64,000 nucleotides of DNA from Lachnospiraceae bacterium KM106-2 (GTDB lineage: Bacteria > Bacillota > Clostridia > Lachnospirales > Lachnospiraceae): the NCBI GenBank assembly GCA_009731425.1, contig AP018794.1, forward strand, positions 875,960 to 939,959, given 5' to 3'. Below are positions 33,021 to 41,366 of the stretch, one piece after another. Position 1 is the stretch's first letter; every line of letters starts with the position of its first letter. The notes beneath the pieces are model-generated. The model was not told where the DNA came from. It did not search any database and worked only from the letters and a program-made list of their open reading frames with translations. The translations under genes and the position numbers were made by a program.

Positions 33021-35115
33021 GTTAGCCGTTCGAAATGCAAAGAGATCGATGAAAGATTATCTTGTATATTTGATCACGATGACGGGTGTCGCAGCCTTTA
33101 TGTTTGCTTTTAACTCTATGATCTTTAGTTCTTCTGTACGAGCAATGTGTTCTCAAGCAATGGTGATGGGCGCCATGATGGGATTAGCGACCTTTTTCAT
33201 TGTTTTGATCGTCGCATGGTTGATCAATTACATGGTCCATTTTATGCTGGAGAAACGAAGTCGAGAGTTTGGAACCTATTTATTGCTTGGCATGAAGAAA
33301 AAAGAGATTTCTAGGTTGTATATGAGAGAAAATCTTATTTTAGGTACGATCGGTCTCTTTGTTGGAACGCCCATAGGAATCTTCTTGCAGCAGGTGCTAA
33401 TGACGATCTTCTTCCGCGTATTTAGTCGGAATTATTATTTGAAAATTGATATAACATGGCCTTGTATTGCGATGACATTAGGATGTTATTATGGCTGCTA
33501 TCTGATCGCTCTAATTCGTAACCGAAGAATGTTTAAGAAAATGAGTATTTCAGATCTCATGCGTATGGAGAAAGAGAATGAGAAGATCGTAGAAGGGAAG
33601 ACGGTGGTCAAACAATGGCTTTTAGTAGTCTGTCTCGGTTATTTCGCCTTTTTCTTTTATCAAATGTACAATGCGAATTATCAATTGGGCACCACCATAC
33701 TTATGATCATATTCTTTATTGTGGCCATCTATCTGTTTTATATCGGAATGGCTTCCTTCCTTGTAGAATATATTAAACGAGGAGGCGAGAGACTTTATAA
33801 GAAACAGAATTTATTTCTCTATCGCCAGATGGCCTCCAAATTAAAAACTATGCAATTTACAATGGGAACCTTGACAATCCTTTTGACATGTGCGATTGTA
33901 GGCGGATCGGTTGCTATGATGTTTGCAAAATGTCAGGATAAGGTCTTAAGTAATACGATGCCATTTGACGTTCTTGTCTATAGCAATAATACAAATGAGA
34001 AATTCGCCAAAGAACTGAAGCTGATTGAGAAAGATGCAGGAATCAAGCAATCGTTAACCTATCATATTTATCAAGATGGTACGAGTAAGATGAATGAGTA
34101 CTTATACACACACTGTACTTTCTTAGGTAGTCAGTATCGTAATTCAGATGGTTCTTTGAATCAAGAAGCAGTGAAAAAGGATGATTATATGTATTATGAT
34201 TATGATACGTATATGAAACTGAGTGATTATAATCAATTAAGAAAAATGCTTGGATTGAAAGCAATAGCACTTGAGAAGAATGAATATGCGATTCAGATTA
34301 AGGAACGACTGAAATCAGAATTAAATAGTGAGATCAAAGAGAGAGTGATCCAAGGAAAAGACCAGAAATTGAAATTGTCAGCTGTTTATACGGATGGTTT
34401 TTCACAAAATGGAATCAATGGAGCGGATTACCTAATCATCATCCCAGACAAGGAAGCTAATGCAATGAAGCCATACTATACAGACTTGGCGGTTAGTACA
34501 AATCGTACGCCAACCGATGACTTGCAGCAGAAATTATATGATCTGCGATTGAAGAAAAATCATATTCTTTCAGAATCAGAATTTGACCGTTTAGTAGAGG
34601 AAGGCAAAATTAAGGATAGTGTTGATTGGGATGATACTACATTGGGAGGACAAGGTACTGATCAGGTGATCGTGGTTGTATCCGATGTCATGGTCTCATC
34701 CGCGCTTACAAATGAGATGCGCTTTATCATTACGGCAGTGATATTCCCAACAGTATATATTGGGCTTGTATTCTTATGCGTGGCATTAACTATCTTAGCA
34801 GTACAACAATTAAGTGATTCTTCTAAATATAAATTCCGATATGAGACCTTACGAAAGCTTGGTTTAAATGAGCGAGAATTAGACTGTATTGTATGGAAAC
34901 AGTTATGCAGTTACTATATGGTACCGGCGATCACGGCATTATTTTTAAGCGCGATGATCGTTATTTTTGCAGGAAATCAGTTTGTATTATATACCGGTGC
35001 TTATGGAAATGGTTTTTACTATTATGGAATCGGGGTATTGCTATTCTTTGGTGTTTACAGCCTTTATATTGCAGCTACCTATATTGGATTTAAACGGAAT
35101 ATTAGAAGCAGATAA
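33010..35115 (+). CDS. FtsX-like permease, BceB-like
   Basis: 701 residues with about ten membrane helices. As in BceB, a large extracellular domain of about 230 residues (about 310-570) lies between two helices in the second half. This domain recognises peptide antibiotics in known systems. The N-terminal MLSKLAVRNAKRSMKDYLVY is typical. It overlaps the ATPase gene and closes a four-gene regulator-kinase-ATPase-permease module. The specificity (bacitracin, lantibiotic, other) cannot be predicted from sequence by eye. Confidence 0.9.
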   Translation: MLSKLAVRNAKRSMKDYLVYLITMTGVAAFMFAFNSMIFSSSVRAMCSQAMVMGAMMGLATFFIVLIVAWLINYMVHFMLEKRSREFGTYLLLGMKKKEISRLYMRENLILGTIGLFVGTPIGIFLQQVLMTIFFRVFSRNYYLKIDITWPCIAMTLGCYYGCYLIALIRNRRMFKKMSISDLMRMEKENEKIVEGKTVVKQWLLVVCLGYFAFFFYQMYNANYQLGTTILMIIFFIVAIYLFYIGMASFLVEYIKRGGERLYKKQNLFLYRQMASKLKTMQFTMGTLTILLTCAIVGGSVAMMFAKCQDKVLSNTMPFDVLVYSNNTNEKFAKELKLIEKDAGIKQSLTYHIYQDGTSKMNEYLYTHCTFLGSQYRNSDGSLNQEAVKKDDYMYYDYDTYMKLSDYNQLRKMLGLKAIALEKNEYAIQIKERLKSELNSEIKERVIQGKDQKLKLSAVYTDGFSQNGINGADYLIIIPDKEANAMKPYYTDLAVSTNRTPTDDLQQKLYDLRLKKNHILSESEFDRLVEEGKIKDSVDWDDTTLGGQGTDQVIVVVSDVMVSSALTNEMRFIITAVIFPTVYIGLVFLCVALTILAVQQLSDSSKYKFRYETLRKLGLNERELDCIVWKQLCSYYMVPAITALFLSAMIVIFAGNQFVLYTGAYGNGFYYYGIGVLLFFGVYSLYIAATYIGFKRNIRSR

Positions 35116-35120
35116 AAGTA

Positions 35121-35156
35121 GAAAGCAGGGACGATACGAGTTCCTGCTTTTCTTTC
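35121..35156 (+). terminator. Terminator after the Bce-type module
   Basis: GAAAGCAGG and CCTGCTTTTC around a 13-base loop, followed by TTTCC, 5 bases after the stop. Confidence 0.8.
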
Positions 35157-35256
35157 CTTAAAATTGAATAGCCTTTTGTTCTTTTTCATTGTATAATATA
35201 CCTAGGATAACTGTAAATTTTAAGAATTTCAAAAGGATAGTCTGCAGAATTTAAGA

Positions 35257-35285
35257 TTGACAATCGTTCGTTTGTTTTGTATACT
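35257..35285 (+). promoter_or_regulatory. Strong sigma-A promoter of ylxM-ffh-rpsP-khpA
   Basis: TTGACA and TATACT with a 17-bp spacer. The transcript should start close to 35292, at the left arm of a hairpin. Confidence 0.85.
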
Positions 35286-35291
35286 ATCGAG

Positions 35292-35312
35292 TGTAAAGAA
35301 AAAAACTTTACA
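35292..35312 (+). promoter_or_regulatory. 5'-terminal leader hairpin of the ylxM operon
   Basis: TGTAAAG-(7)-CTTTACA, 6 bases after the -10 box. The same arms and the same distance from the -10 box recur before the second rpsP (37907-37927). It could protect the RNA 5' end or be an operator. Confidence 0.65.
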
Positions 35313-35327
35313 GGTGGTGTTTGAAAA

Positions 35328-35726
35328 ATGAGTGAGAATATTTCGAAAGAGAATAGAAAACCAAACACGAAGCACAATAAACTTGATCACATTGTTGAGC
35401 TGTCGCTCCTTTATGATTTTTATGGTGCTTTACTCAAAGACAATCAGAGATTAATTTATGAAGATTATATTCTAAATGATTTATCACTTAGTGAGATCGC
35501 TGCAACACAGGATATGACCCGTCAGGGCGTCTATGACATCGTTAGACGATGTAGCAAGCAGCTTTTGGAATATGAAGAAAAGTTGAATTTAATTGATAAA
35601 TTTTTTGTTGCAAAAGAAATGACAAATCGTATTAATCAGATTGCAAAAGAGATTAAGGAAACGCATGATCTTGAAAAGATTCAAGAGATTGAGCGGTTAT
35701 CCACCCAGATTTTAGAGGAATTTTGA
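35328..35726 (+). CDS. ylxM: YlxM, signal recognition particle-associated HTH protein
   Basis: 132 residues, UPF0122. It has a sigma-region-4-like HTH (about 35-80; LSLSEIAATQDMTRQGVYDI with a following VRRCSKQLLEYEEKL) and an acidic helical tail. It is almost always encoded directly before ffh and contacts the SRP; it may influence SRP GTPase activity. The gene starts about 15 bases after a leader hairpin with AGGTGG before ATG, and ffh follows after 23 bases. Confidence 0.92.
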   Translation: MSENISKENRKPNTKHNKLDHIVELSLLYDFYGALLKDNQRLIYEDYILNDLSLSEIAATQDMTRQGVYDIVRRCSKQLLEYEEKLNLIDKFFVAKEMTNRINQIAKEIKETHDLEKIQEIERLSTQILEEF

Positions 35727-35749
35727 TCCTAGGATGGAGGTAGTGTGAT

Positions 35750-37096
35750 ATGGCATTTGAAAGCTTATCCGATAAACTTCAGAATGTATTTAAGAATTTA
35801 CGTGGTAAAGGAAGACTTACTGAAGCTGATGTAAAAGCTGCTTTAAGAGAAGTTAAAATGGCATTATTAGAGGCCGATGTTAACTTTAAAGTAGTTAAGA
35901 ATTTCATAAAATCCGTTCAAGAACGAGCAATTGGACAAGATGTACTAACAAGCTTGACACCAGGACAAATGGTGATCAAGATCGTTAATGAAGAAATGGT
36001 AAAATTGATGGGTGATGAGACGACTGAGATCGACTTAAAACCTACGCAGGAAATTACGATTATCTTAATGTGTGGTCTTCAAGGTGCTGGTAAAACAACT
36101 ACTACAGCGAAGATCGCAGGAAAGTTAAAACAAAAAGGCAGAAAGCCTTTATTAGTTGCTTGTGATGTTTATCGTCCAGCCGCGATCAAACAGTTACAGA
36201 TCAATGGTGAAAAGCAAGGGGTAGAGGTATTCTCCATGGGAGATGGCCATAAACCTGTGAATATCGCAAAAGCTGCGGTAGAGCATGCAAAATCCAATGG
36301 TTTAAACGTAGTTATCTTAGATACAGCTGGTCGTCTTCATATTGATGAAGATATGATGGCGGAATTAATTGAAATTAAAGAGAATGTGGACGTTCATCAA
36401 TCCATCCTCGTTGTCGATTCGATGACAGGTCAGGATGCCGTTAATGTAGCGGAAATGTTCAATGAAAAAATTGGTGTTGATGGTGTTATCTTAACGAAGT
36501 TAGATGGTGACACAAGAGGTGGTGCTGCATTATCCATTCGTGCAGTAACAGGAAAACCAATTCTTTATATTGGTATGGGAGAGAAGTTATCTGATCTAGA
36601 ACAATTCTATCCAGATCGTATGGCATCTCGTATCCTTGGAATGGGCGATATTTTAACTTTGATCGATAAAGCACAGGCTGAAATCGATGAAGATAAAGCA
36701 AAAGACCTAGAAAAGAAGATTCGTAAAGCAGAATTTGACTTTAATGATTTCTTAGATACTATGAGTCAGATGAAGAACATGGGTGGTCTATCCAGTATTA
36801 TTGGTATGCTTCCTGGTGTTGGTTCTCAGCTAAAAGATGTTGAGATCAACGATGATGCTTTTAAAGGTGTAGAAGCAATTATTTACTCCATGACGAAGGA
36901 AGAGAGAGCAAATCCTTCGCTACTTAACCCTTCTCGTAAGAAACGTATTGCCAATGGTGCAGGCGTTGATATCAGTGAAGTAAATAAGTTAGTAAAACAG
37001 TTTGATCAGTCTAGAAAGATGATGAAACAAATGTCTGGCATGATGTCAGGTAAGGGCGCAAAACGTGGCCGTTTTAAATTACCATTTGGACTATAG
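35750..37096 (+). CDS. ffh: Signal recognition particle protein Ffh (SRP54)
   Basis: 448 residues, full length. N domain, then the G domain with GLQGAGKTTTTAKIAGKL (about 107-124), DTAGRL, TKLDGDTRGGAAL, and a Met-rich M domain at the C-terminus (MMKQMSGMMSG) that binds signal sequences and 4.5S RNA. It targets nascent membrane proteins to SecYEG through FtsY. The 4.5S RNA gene is not in the window. It is followed by a hairpin and then rpsP. Confidence 0.97.
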   Translation: MAFESLSDKLQNVFKNLRGKGRLTEADVKAALREVKMALLEADVNFKVVKNFIKSVQERAIGQDVLTSLTPGQMVIKIVNEEMVKLMGDETTEIDLKPTQEITIILMCGLQGAGKTTTTAKIAGKLKQKGRKPLLVACDVYRPAAIKQLQINGEKQGVEVFSMGDGHKPVNIAKAAVEHAKSNGLNVVILDTAGRLHIDEDMMAELIEIKENVDVHQSILVVDSMTGQDAVNVAEMFNEKIGVDGVILTKLDGDTRGGAALSIRAVTGKPILYIGMGEKLSDLEQFYPDRMASRILGMGDILTLIDKAQAEIDEDKAKDLEKKIRKAEFDFNDFLDTMSQMKNMGGLSSIIGMLPGVGSQLKDVEINDDAFKGVEAIIYSMTKEERANPSLLNPSRKKRIANGAGVDISEVNKLVKQFDQSRKMMKQMSGMMSGKGAKRGRFKLPFGL

Positions 37097-37109
37097 TCTA
37101 GTGTTTGTA

Positions 37110-37149
37110 TTGTTATAAACCCCAAAGCCAGTCTTTGGGGTTCATAACA
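37110..37149 (+). other. Hairpin between ffh and rpsP without U-tract
   Basis: TTGTTAT / ATAACAA outside and AACCCCAAAG-(5)-CTTTGGGGTT inside. There is no uridine run after it, so it may be a processing site or partial terminator that separates ffh from rpsP expression. Confidence 0.6.
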
Positions 37150-37164
37150 ATTTACAATATAAGT

Positions 37165-37190
37165 TTATTACAAATTATTTTTTGTAATAA
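37165..37190 (+). other. Leader hairpin before the first rpsP
   Basis: TTATTACAAA-(6)-TTTGTAATAA, a perfect 10-bp AT stem ending about 12 bases before AAGGAGGTG of rpsP. It could act in mRNA stability or translation control. Confidence 0.5.
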
Positions 37191-37216
37191 TAGAGAAAAT
37201 CAAGGAGGTGAAACAC

Positions 37217-37462
37217 ATGGCAGTAAAAATCAGATTAAAAAGATTAGGACAGAAAAAAGCACCTTTTTATAGAGTAGTAGTAGCTGATTCTAGAGCACCT
37301 AGAGATGGTAAATTCATCGAAGAGATCGGTACTTACGATCCAACTAAGGAACCAAGCGCTTTTAATGTAAATGAAGAAGCAGCTAAAAAATGGTTATCTA
37401 ATGGTGCACAGCCAACTGAAACAGTTGCAAAACTTTTCAAAAACGCTGGTATCGTTAAATAA
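37217..37462 (+). CDS. rpsP: 30S ribosomal protein S16, first copy
   Basis: 81 residues. It starts [20 protein letters not shown] and contains the conserved [18 protein letters not shown] with YDP. S16 is an early-assembly protein of the 30S body. The frame is open from 37208, but GGAGG sets ATG 37217. It sits in the classical ffh-rpsP-khpA order. A second copy differing at two residues lies about 0.8 kb downstream. Confidence 0.97.
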   Translation: MAVKIRLKRLGQKKAPFYRVVVADSRAPRDGKFIEEIGTYDPTKEPSAFNVNEEAAKKWLSNGAQPTETVAKLFKNAGIVK

Positions 37463-37510
37463 TAGCATGTGCTTTAATTACTCATGCGTTTAACGGAGGT
37501 GGATAAGGAA

Positions 37511-37741
37511 ATGAAGGAATTAGTTGAAGTGATTGCAACGTCACTAGTTGATCATCCTGAAGAAGTCGTTGTAACGGAAAGTGAAACCGATAAATCAATA
37601 ACGATTGAATTAAAAGTTTCCTCCGACGATATGGGTAAAGTGATCGGCAAACAAGGCCGTATTGCCAAAGCCATTCGTACTGTTGTGAAAGCAGCTGCAT
37701 CAAAAGATGATAAGAAAGTTATTGTTGAGATCCAACAGTAA
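37511..37741 (+). CDS. khpA: KhpA, KH-domain RNA-binding protein
   Basis: 76 residues. The KH loop reads MGKVIGKQGRIAKAIRTVVK (about 43-62). KhpA forms a dimer or pairs with KhpB/EloR and binds many RNAs, affecting division and translation. The frame opens at 37484, but ATG 37511 is the conserved start (MKELVEVIATSLVDHPEEVV). In related genomes rimM follows at once; here a terminator and a 7-kb block follow. Confidence 0.93.
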   Translation: MKELVEVIATSLVDHPEEVVVTESETDKSITIELKVSSDDMGKVIGKQGRIAKAIRTVVKAAASKDDKKVIVEIQQ

Positions 37742-37746
37742 TCAGT

Positions 37747-37787
37747 ACTCCTGATCGCAGATTTTATCTGTGGTTAGGAGTTTTTTC
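37747..37787 (+). terminator. Terminator after khpA
   Basis: ACTCCT outer arm and AGGAGT, with inner CGCAGA-(5)-TCTGTG, then TTTTTT. Confidence 0.88.
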
Positions 37788-37871
37788 TTTTGTAATATTG
37801 TGTTGTGTCGGATTGTTTCTGAAAATACGACATAATTTTAATAAAATTTATAAAAAAAGAGTTTTTATGTG

Positions 37872-37900
37872 TTGACAAGATTGGTTTTTTCATATAGAAT
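37872..37900 (+). promoter_or_regulatory. Promoter of the second rpsP
   Basis: TTGACA and TAGAAT with a 17-bp spacer. It gives the second S16 gene its own transcript of about 0.4 kb. Confidence 0.85.
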
Positions 37901-37906
37901 AACACC

Positions 37907-37927
37907 TGTAAAGAAAAATACTTTACA
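37907..37927 (+). promoter_or_regulatory. 5'-terminal leader hairpin of the second rpsP
   Basis: TGTAAAG-(7)-CTTTACA, identical arms to 35292-35312 and also 6 bases after the -10 box. Confidence 0.65.
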
Positions 37928-38000
37928 CTAACGAAATCGAATAGAATTGTATTCTATAAGCAATTTATTATAAAACATGAGAGTTTAAGGAGAAAATATT

Positions 38001-38246
38001 ATGGCAGTTAAAATCAGATTAAAAAGATTAGGACAAAAAAAGGCACCTTTCTATAGAGTAGTTGTTGCTGACTCAAGAGCACCTAGAGATGGTAAATTCA
38101 TCGAAGAAATCGGAACTTATGATCCAACTAGAGAACCAAGTGCTTTCAACGTAAACGAAGAAGCAGCTAAAAAATGGTTATCTAACGGAGCTCAACCAAC
38201 TGAAACTGTTGCAAAACTTTTCAAAAACGCTGGTATTTCTAAATAG
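38001..38246 (+). CDS. rpsP: 30S ribosomal protein S16, second copy
   Basis: 81 residues, differing from the first copy only at PTK/PTR and at the C-terminus (GIVK/GISK). Many third codon positions differ, so this is not a very recent duplication; protein-level selection or gene conversion has kept it. It has its own promoter, leader hairpin, AAGGAG and terminator. It may boost S16 supply independently of ffh. Functional equivalence is inferred from near-identity. Confidence 0.95.
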   Translation: MAVKIRLKRLGQKKAPFYRVVVADSRAPRDGKFIEEIGTYDPTREPSAFNVNEEAAKKWLSNGAQPTETVAKLFKNAGISK

Positions 38247-38259
38247 TCTTTTGACTTTT

Positions 38260-38299
38260 ACTCCTATCTACAAGGTTTCTTGTGGGTGGGAGTTTTTTT
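38260..38299 (+). terminator. Terminator after the second rpsP
   Basis: ACTCC ... GGAGT with an inner ACAAG-(6)-CTTGT, followed by TTTTTTT. Confidence 0.85.
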
Positions 38300-38374
38300 A
38301 TGTGGTTTTTTAGGGGCGAGGTTTGGGGAGAGGCTCTGCGGGTGGAATTGGTTGTGAGCCTTCCTTTTCGCTCC

Positions 38375-38547
38375 TGATCGTATGTGTTATGGTGCTCGTT
38401 ATGTGATGTATTTTCTATGCGGCTGCCTTCGTCAGCTCTTGTATTCTGGTGCAGAGGGAAAGTCGGAACATTGGTTCCTACTTTCTCTCTACTTCAGAAT
38501 ACGCATAGAAAATCCATCGCATAAATGCACCATAACTCATACGATCA
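38375..38547. repeat. Large Y-shaped inverted repeat
   Basis: Arms 38375-38421 and 38502-38547 pair over about 46 bp with few mismatches (TGATCGTATG with CATACGATCA; TTATGGTGC with GCACCATAA; TTTTCTATGCG with CGCATAGAAAA). Inside are a side hairpin GCTG-(7)-CAGC (38422-38436) and a second long stem GTATTCTG/CAGAATAC leading to AGAG-GAAAGT-GGAAC paired with GTTCC-ACTTTC-CTCT. A further hairpin GTTGTAGCCGT-(7)-ACGGCTGCAAC follows at 38617-38645. It holds no convincing gene. A structured RNA, a folded transposable element or a recombination site are all possible. Confidence 0.7.
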
Positions 38548-38645
38548 TCCGCTGTCGGAAGGCAATCTACTTTCGTTGTTCGAATGTTAGGAGCTTTTCT
38601 GCACGGCATAAAAGCTGTTGTAGCCGTAAAGGGAACGGCTGCAAC

Positions 38646-38873
38646 AAAAGGATAAAAGAAACTTCGTTTGACGGACACTGCGCGGACGCGGACGTTTGGT
38701 ATTCAGGGAAGGATAAAAATGAAATGAGTAAAGAGATAGCAAGTTTATTTCTTGGGCAGTGCGCTGGTCGGATGTTTTGATTCGATGAAGTTGTAATAAT
38801 GCATAGTTAGTTTGGAAAGGATATTGTTATACATATAGCTTGTGCCTTTACGATAGTTTGGTCTTCTGTTAGA
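38646..38873. other. Intergenic DNA before the DedA gene
   Basis: About 230 bp with no recognisable gene or RNA. It is probably the promoter region of the DedA gene; no clear -35/-10 pair was found. Confidence 0.35.
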
Positions 38874-39455
38874 ATGTTTTTTAGAAAGGGGGAGACAGCC
38901 ATTACTGCTTTACTTATTCGATATGGTATTTGGGGAATTGTGTTTGCGGGGGTTGCGGAGGCTATTTTGTTGCCGCTTCCGATGGAAACGGTTTCGATAC
39001 CGGTATATTTGGCTAATCCGGATTTGGCGTTTCTTTATTCGGGAATTTTAGTTATTTGTTCGGTGATCGGGTCGGTGATCGGGTACAAGGTTGCGGATCT
39101 GTTTGGGTGTCTCTTTTTGAAGAAGGTGGAGGATCTGAAGGCGGTGCAGAAAGTTAGAGGGTGGTATGATCGAAATGTGATCGTTACGCTTCTTACTTCG
39201 GCAGTTACACCGATTCCTTATGAAATCTATGTGGTTTCTGCGGGGCTTTGTGAGGTTGATGGGAAGAGATTTGTTATTGGTTGTCTGCTTAGCAGGATGT
39301 TACGACATTTGCCACAGGGGATTTTGATTACGTTTGGTGGTAATGAGATCCTTCAATTTGTGAAGGAGCACTTAGTGATCGTGGTAATTATAATTGTGGT
39401 AGGTGTATTCTTGTATCGTTTGATTGCAAAAAGAATAGAGAAATATTGTCGATAG
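38874..39455 (+). CDS. DedA/VTT-family membrane protein
   Basis: 193 residues and about five hydrophobic segments. The family's re-entrant loop region is LLPLPMETVSIPVY (near 36-49), with ITPIP-like TSAVTPIPYEIY (near 109-120) and RMLRHLPQG. DedA proteins are half-transporters or scramblases that recycle undecaprenyl phosphate or phospholipids. The start is uncertain: ATG 38874 has a weak ribosome binding site, whereas AAGGGGGAG at 38884-38892 precedes an ATT codon at 38902 where the conserved sequence begins. A rare ATT start is conceivable. Confidence 0.8.
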   Translation: MFFRKGETAITALLIRYGIWGIVFAGVAEAILLPLPMETVSIPVYLANPDLAFLYSGILVICSVIGSVIGYKVADLFGCLFLKKVEDLKAVQKVRGWYDRNVIVTLLTSAVTPIPYEIYVVSAGLCEVDGKRFVIGCLLSRMLRHLPQGILITFGGNEILQFVKEHLVIVVIIIVVGVFLYRLIAKRIEKYCR

Positions 39456-39560
39456 ATTGTATAGGGGGATATAAGACAAAAAATATTACAGATCAGGAGA
39501 AGTTAGAAGAGGGGTATTAATGCTAGATATAGCTAGAAGATACAAAGAAGAGGAGAGATA

Positions 39561-40151
39561 ATGATGGATTGGAATCAGAGTTTGCTTGATTATGCGAAAA
39601 CGCATTCGGAGGCTGAAATATATGGCAGTGTATATCAGTATGGAATTGGGGAAATGGTCAGTATGATCGTTCCGACTGAACTCGGTAATATATTGTTTCA
39701 AGAGGAAATGCGTAATGTTGGACGGTATGACACCTGGAAACCTTGTGCAATGTTTCGGATTCGATTGAATACGTCTTATGATCTTGCGGTAAAGAATCAG
39801 AATCTTTTAAAGAAGGGCTTTGATTTAATCGCCAGGGAGTACATACATTTAGAACAAAGAGATTTTGATAAAAAATATGCAGTTCGTTCGAATCATCCGG
39901 AGTATACGAAAATTGCTTTGAGTGATCTTGAGTGGGTTGACTTCATGGTGAGACAGAAGAATCTTAAAATTCGTATTTGCCCGGTAGAAGAAAAAGGATT
40001 AGACCATGCGATTAAAGTCTATTATCATGGCAATCTGATTGGAGAGAGTCCATCAGAAGGCAGAGAGATTGAGACGATGATTGAATGCTGCAAACTGACC
40101 TATCAGGCATTAGAGCGATATCGGATCGAGGACAAGGAAGTAGACTTTTAA
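39561..40151 (+). CDS. Uncharacterised soluble protein
   Basis: 196 residues, no signal peptide or membrane segment, with a conserved-looking YDTWKPCAMFRIRLNTSYDL block (about 53-72). The family was not recognised. A 13-codon frame with its own ribosome binding site (39520-39561) ends in TAATG overlapping this start, so the gene may be translationally coupled to a short leader. A bidirectional terminator separates it from the convergent gene at 40223. Confidence 0.65.
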   Translation: MMDWNQSLLDYAKTHSEAEIYGSVYQYGIGEMVSMIVPTELGNILFQEEMRNVGRYDTWKPCAMFRIRLNTSYDLAVKNQNLLKKGFDLIAREYIHLEQRDFDKKYAVRSNHPEYTKIALSDLEWVDFMVRQKNLKIRICPVEEKGLDHAIKVYYHGNLIGESPSEGREIETMIECCKLTYQALERYRIEDKEVDF

Positions 40152-40162
40152 TATAACAAAAG

Positions 40163-40212
40163 AAAGGAGTGTTGACCTAGAAGATAAAATTCTAGGTCAG
40201 CATTCCTTTTTT
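40163..40212. terminator. Bidirectional terminator between convergent genes
   Basis: A long stem AAAGGAGTGTTGACCTAGAA paired with TTCTAGGTCAGCATTCCTTT, with a U-tract on the right and TTCTTTTG on the minus-strand side. Confidence 0.9.
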
Positions 40213-40222
40213 GTGAGATCAG

Positions 40223-40741
40223 TTATTTTACTCGATCGATAGTAGCGTGCGAGTATGCGGTTGCTAATTTGCTGTTTCGATCGTAGTAGTAGATGTATTT
40301 GATCGTAAAGCGCTTATTAATATCAGGGGATAAATAAGTATAGGAACTAATTTCGGAATCCGATCCATTAGCACGATTTCGTTTCTTGAAATATGTTTCT
40401 TTTTCTACTAACTTACAGTCGGAAGGTAAATAATGATCGATCATAAATTGGTTCATTTCTTTTTCGGATAATAAGCCTTGTTCCTTCGTTTGAAGGCTTG
40501 TGCTCAATTGAAGGTAATTATCAAATGCAGCGCACATTTTATAGCCGCTTGGGACTTTCACACCTGGCGCTACATCTAACCCGTCCATTAGATCCTTCCA
40601 GTTTAAGACGGTTCTTTCAACATAATCGTCAGGAAGTTCGTATTTGACGGGATTTTTCTCTCTTGACTTTATATCGTTGCCTGCTTGATATGCGCTAAAT
40701 GCGACGATAAAGAGAAGAATAATAAGTATTTTTTTGAACAT
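40223..40741 (-). CDS. Uncharacterised exported protein
   Basis: 172 residues. The N-terminus MFKKILIILLFIVAFSAYQA is a signal peptide or membrane anchor without lipobox Cys. The rest is hydrophilic, with YVERTVLNWKDLMDG and a Tyr-rich beta end (TIKYIYYYDRNSK). AAGGAG precedes ATG 40741; the frame is open further upstream to 40798 but has no better start. No family was recognised. It is convergent with the preceding gene. Confidence 0.65.
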   Translation of the reverse strand: MFKKILIILLFIVAFSAYQAGNDIKSREKNPVKYELPDDYVERTVLNWKDLMDGLDVAPGVKVPSGYKMCAAFDNYLQLSTSLQTKEQGLLSEKEMNQFMIDHYLPSDCKLVEKETYFKKRNRANGSDSEISSYTYLSPDINKRFTIKYIYYYDRNSKLATAYSHATIDRVK

Positions 40742-40920
40742 AAGTACTCCTTGAAAGTTAATGTGTTTTATTATAGTTGCTTTTGCTAAAATGCACAATC
40801 CTATTAGATATGTAGATTAATGGAAAAACTGAGAGGTAACTTTTGTATTGTGCCTATGGTGAAAGTTTGATAGAATAACCATATCTTAAATATGAGAAAT
40901 ACATAAAGGGTGGTAAAATA

Positions 40921-41106
40921 GTGAAAAGATATGAATATGTTAATGTCCATACAGGAAAAATGATCGGAGCAAAATCGGAAGAACATCGAAAGATCATTGA
41001 TGAATATGCGGCTAGGGGATATTGTTATGTAGGATATATTCCAACTAACATGAGTGATTATGGTAAGATAAAGGACATGGATCTTGTATTTGAGATTGAT
41101 GAGTAA
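40921..41106 (+). CDS. DUF4177 family small protein
   Basis: 61 residues starting at GTG, 7 bases after GGGTGG. The DUF4177 pattern is MKRYEYVNVHTGK, then HRKIIDEYAARGYCYVGYIP and a final DLVFEID, an alpha/beta fold. Function unknown. It stands alone, followed by a terminator. Confidence 0.8.
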   Translation: MKRYEYVNVHTGKMIGAKSEEHRKIIDEYAARGYCYVGYIPTNMSDYGKIKDMDLVFEIDE

Positions 41107-41174
41107 CTAGACAAGAAGAAAGACGTCAAGGTGATATCAGTATCACTCTATATCATTGTTGTGTAAATAAGAAG

Positions 41175-41219
41175 AGGAGTAATTCATGCAACTAACATGA
41201 ATTGCTCCTTTGTTTTTTT
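41175..41219 (+). terminator. Terminator after the DUF4177 gene
   Basis: AGGAGTAATTCATG-(7)-CATGAATTGCTCCT, followed by TTGTTTTTTT. Confidence 0.9.
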
Positions 41220-41366
41220 AATGGATTAGGGGGTATGAGATAACCAAGATAGGATTGGGAAAATGAAATATATGGTAATGGTATGCTTGTATATATTTTA
41301 GTACAATTTTATGGTAATATGGTTAATGATGTAAATATACATTGATCATTATTAACGGAGGATAGG

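Noticed and set aside
30481..35115. A bacteriocin biosynthesis cluster around the Bce-type module
   Set aside because: No precursor peptide, modification enzyme or immunity gene lies on either side. The module is a stand-alone resistance or sensing unit.
38478..38678. A 66-codon minus-strand frame and a 132-codon plus frame across the inverted repeat
   Set aside because: Both are created by the arms of the hairpins and lack credible starts; the DNA structure explains the region better.
39520..39561. A 13-codon leader frame before the gene at 39561
   Set aside because: It is too short to support alone. The overlapping TAATG could mean translational coupling, so it was noted under that gene instead.
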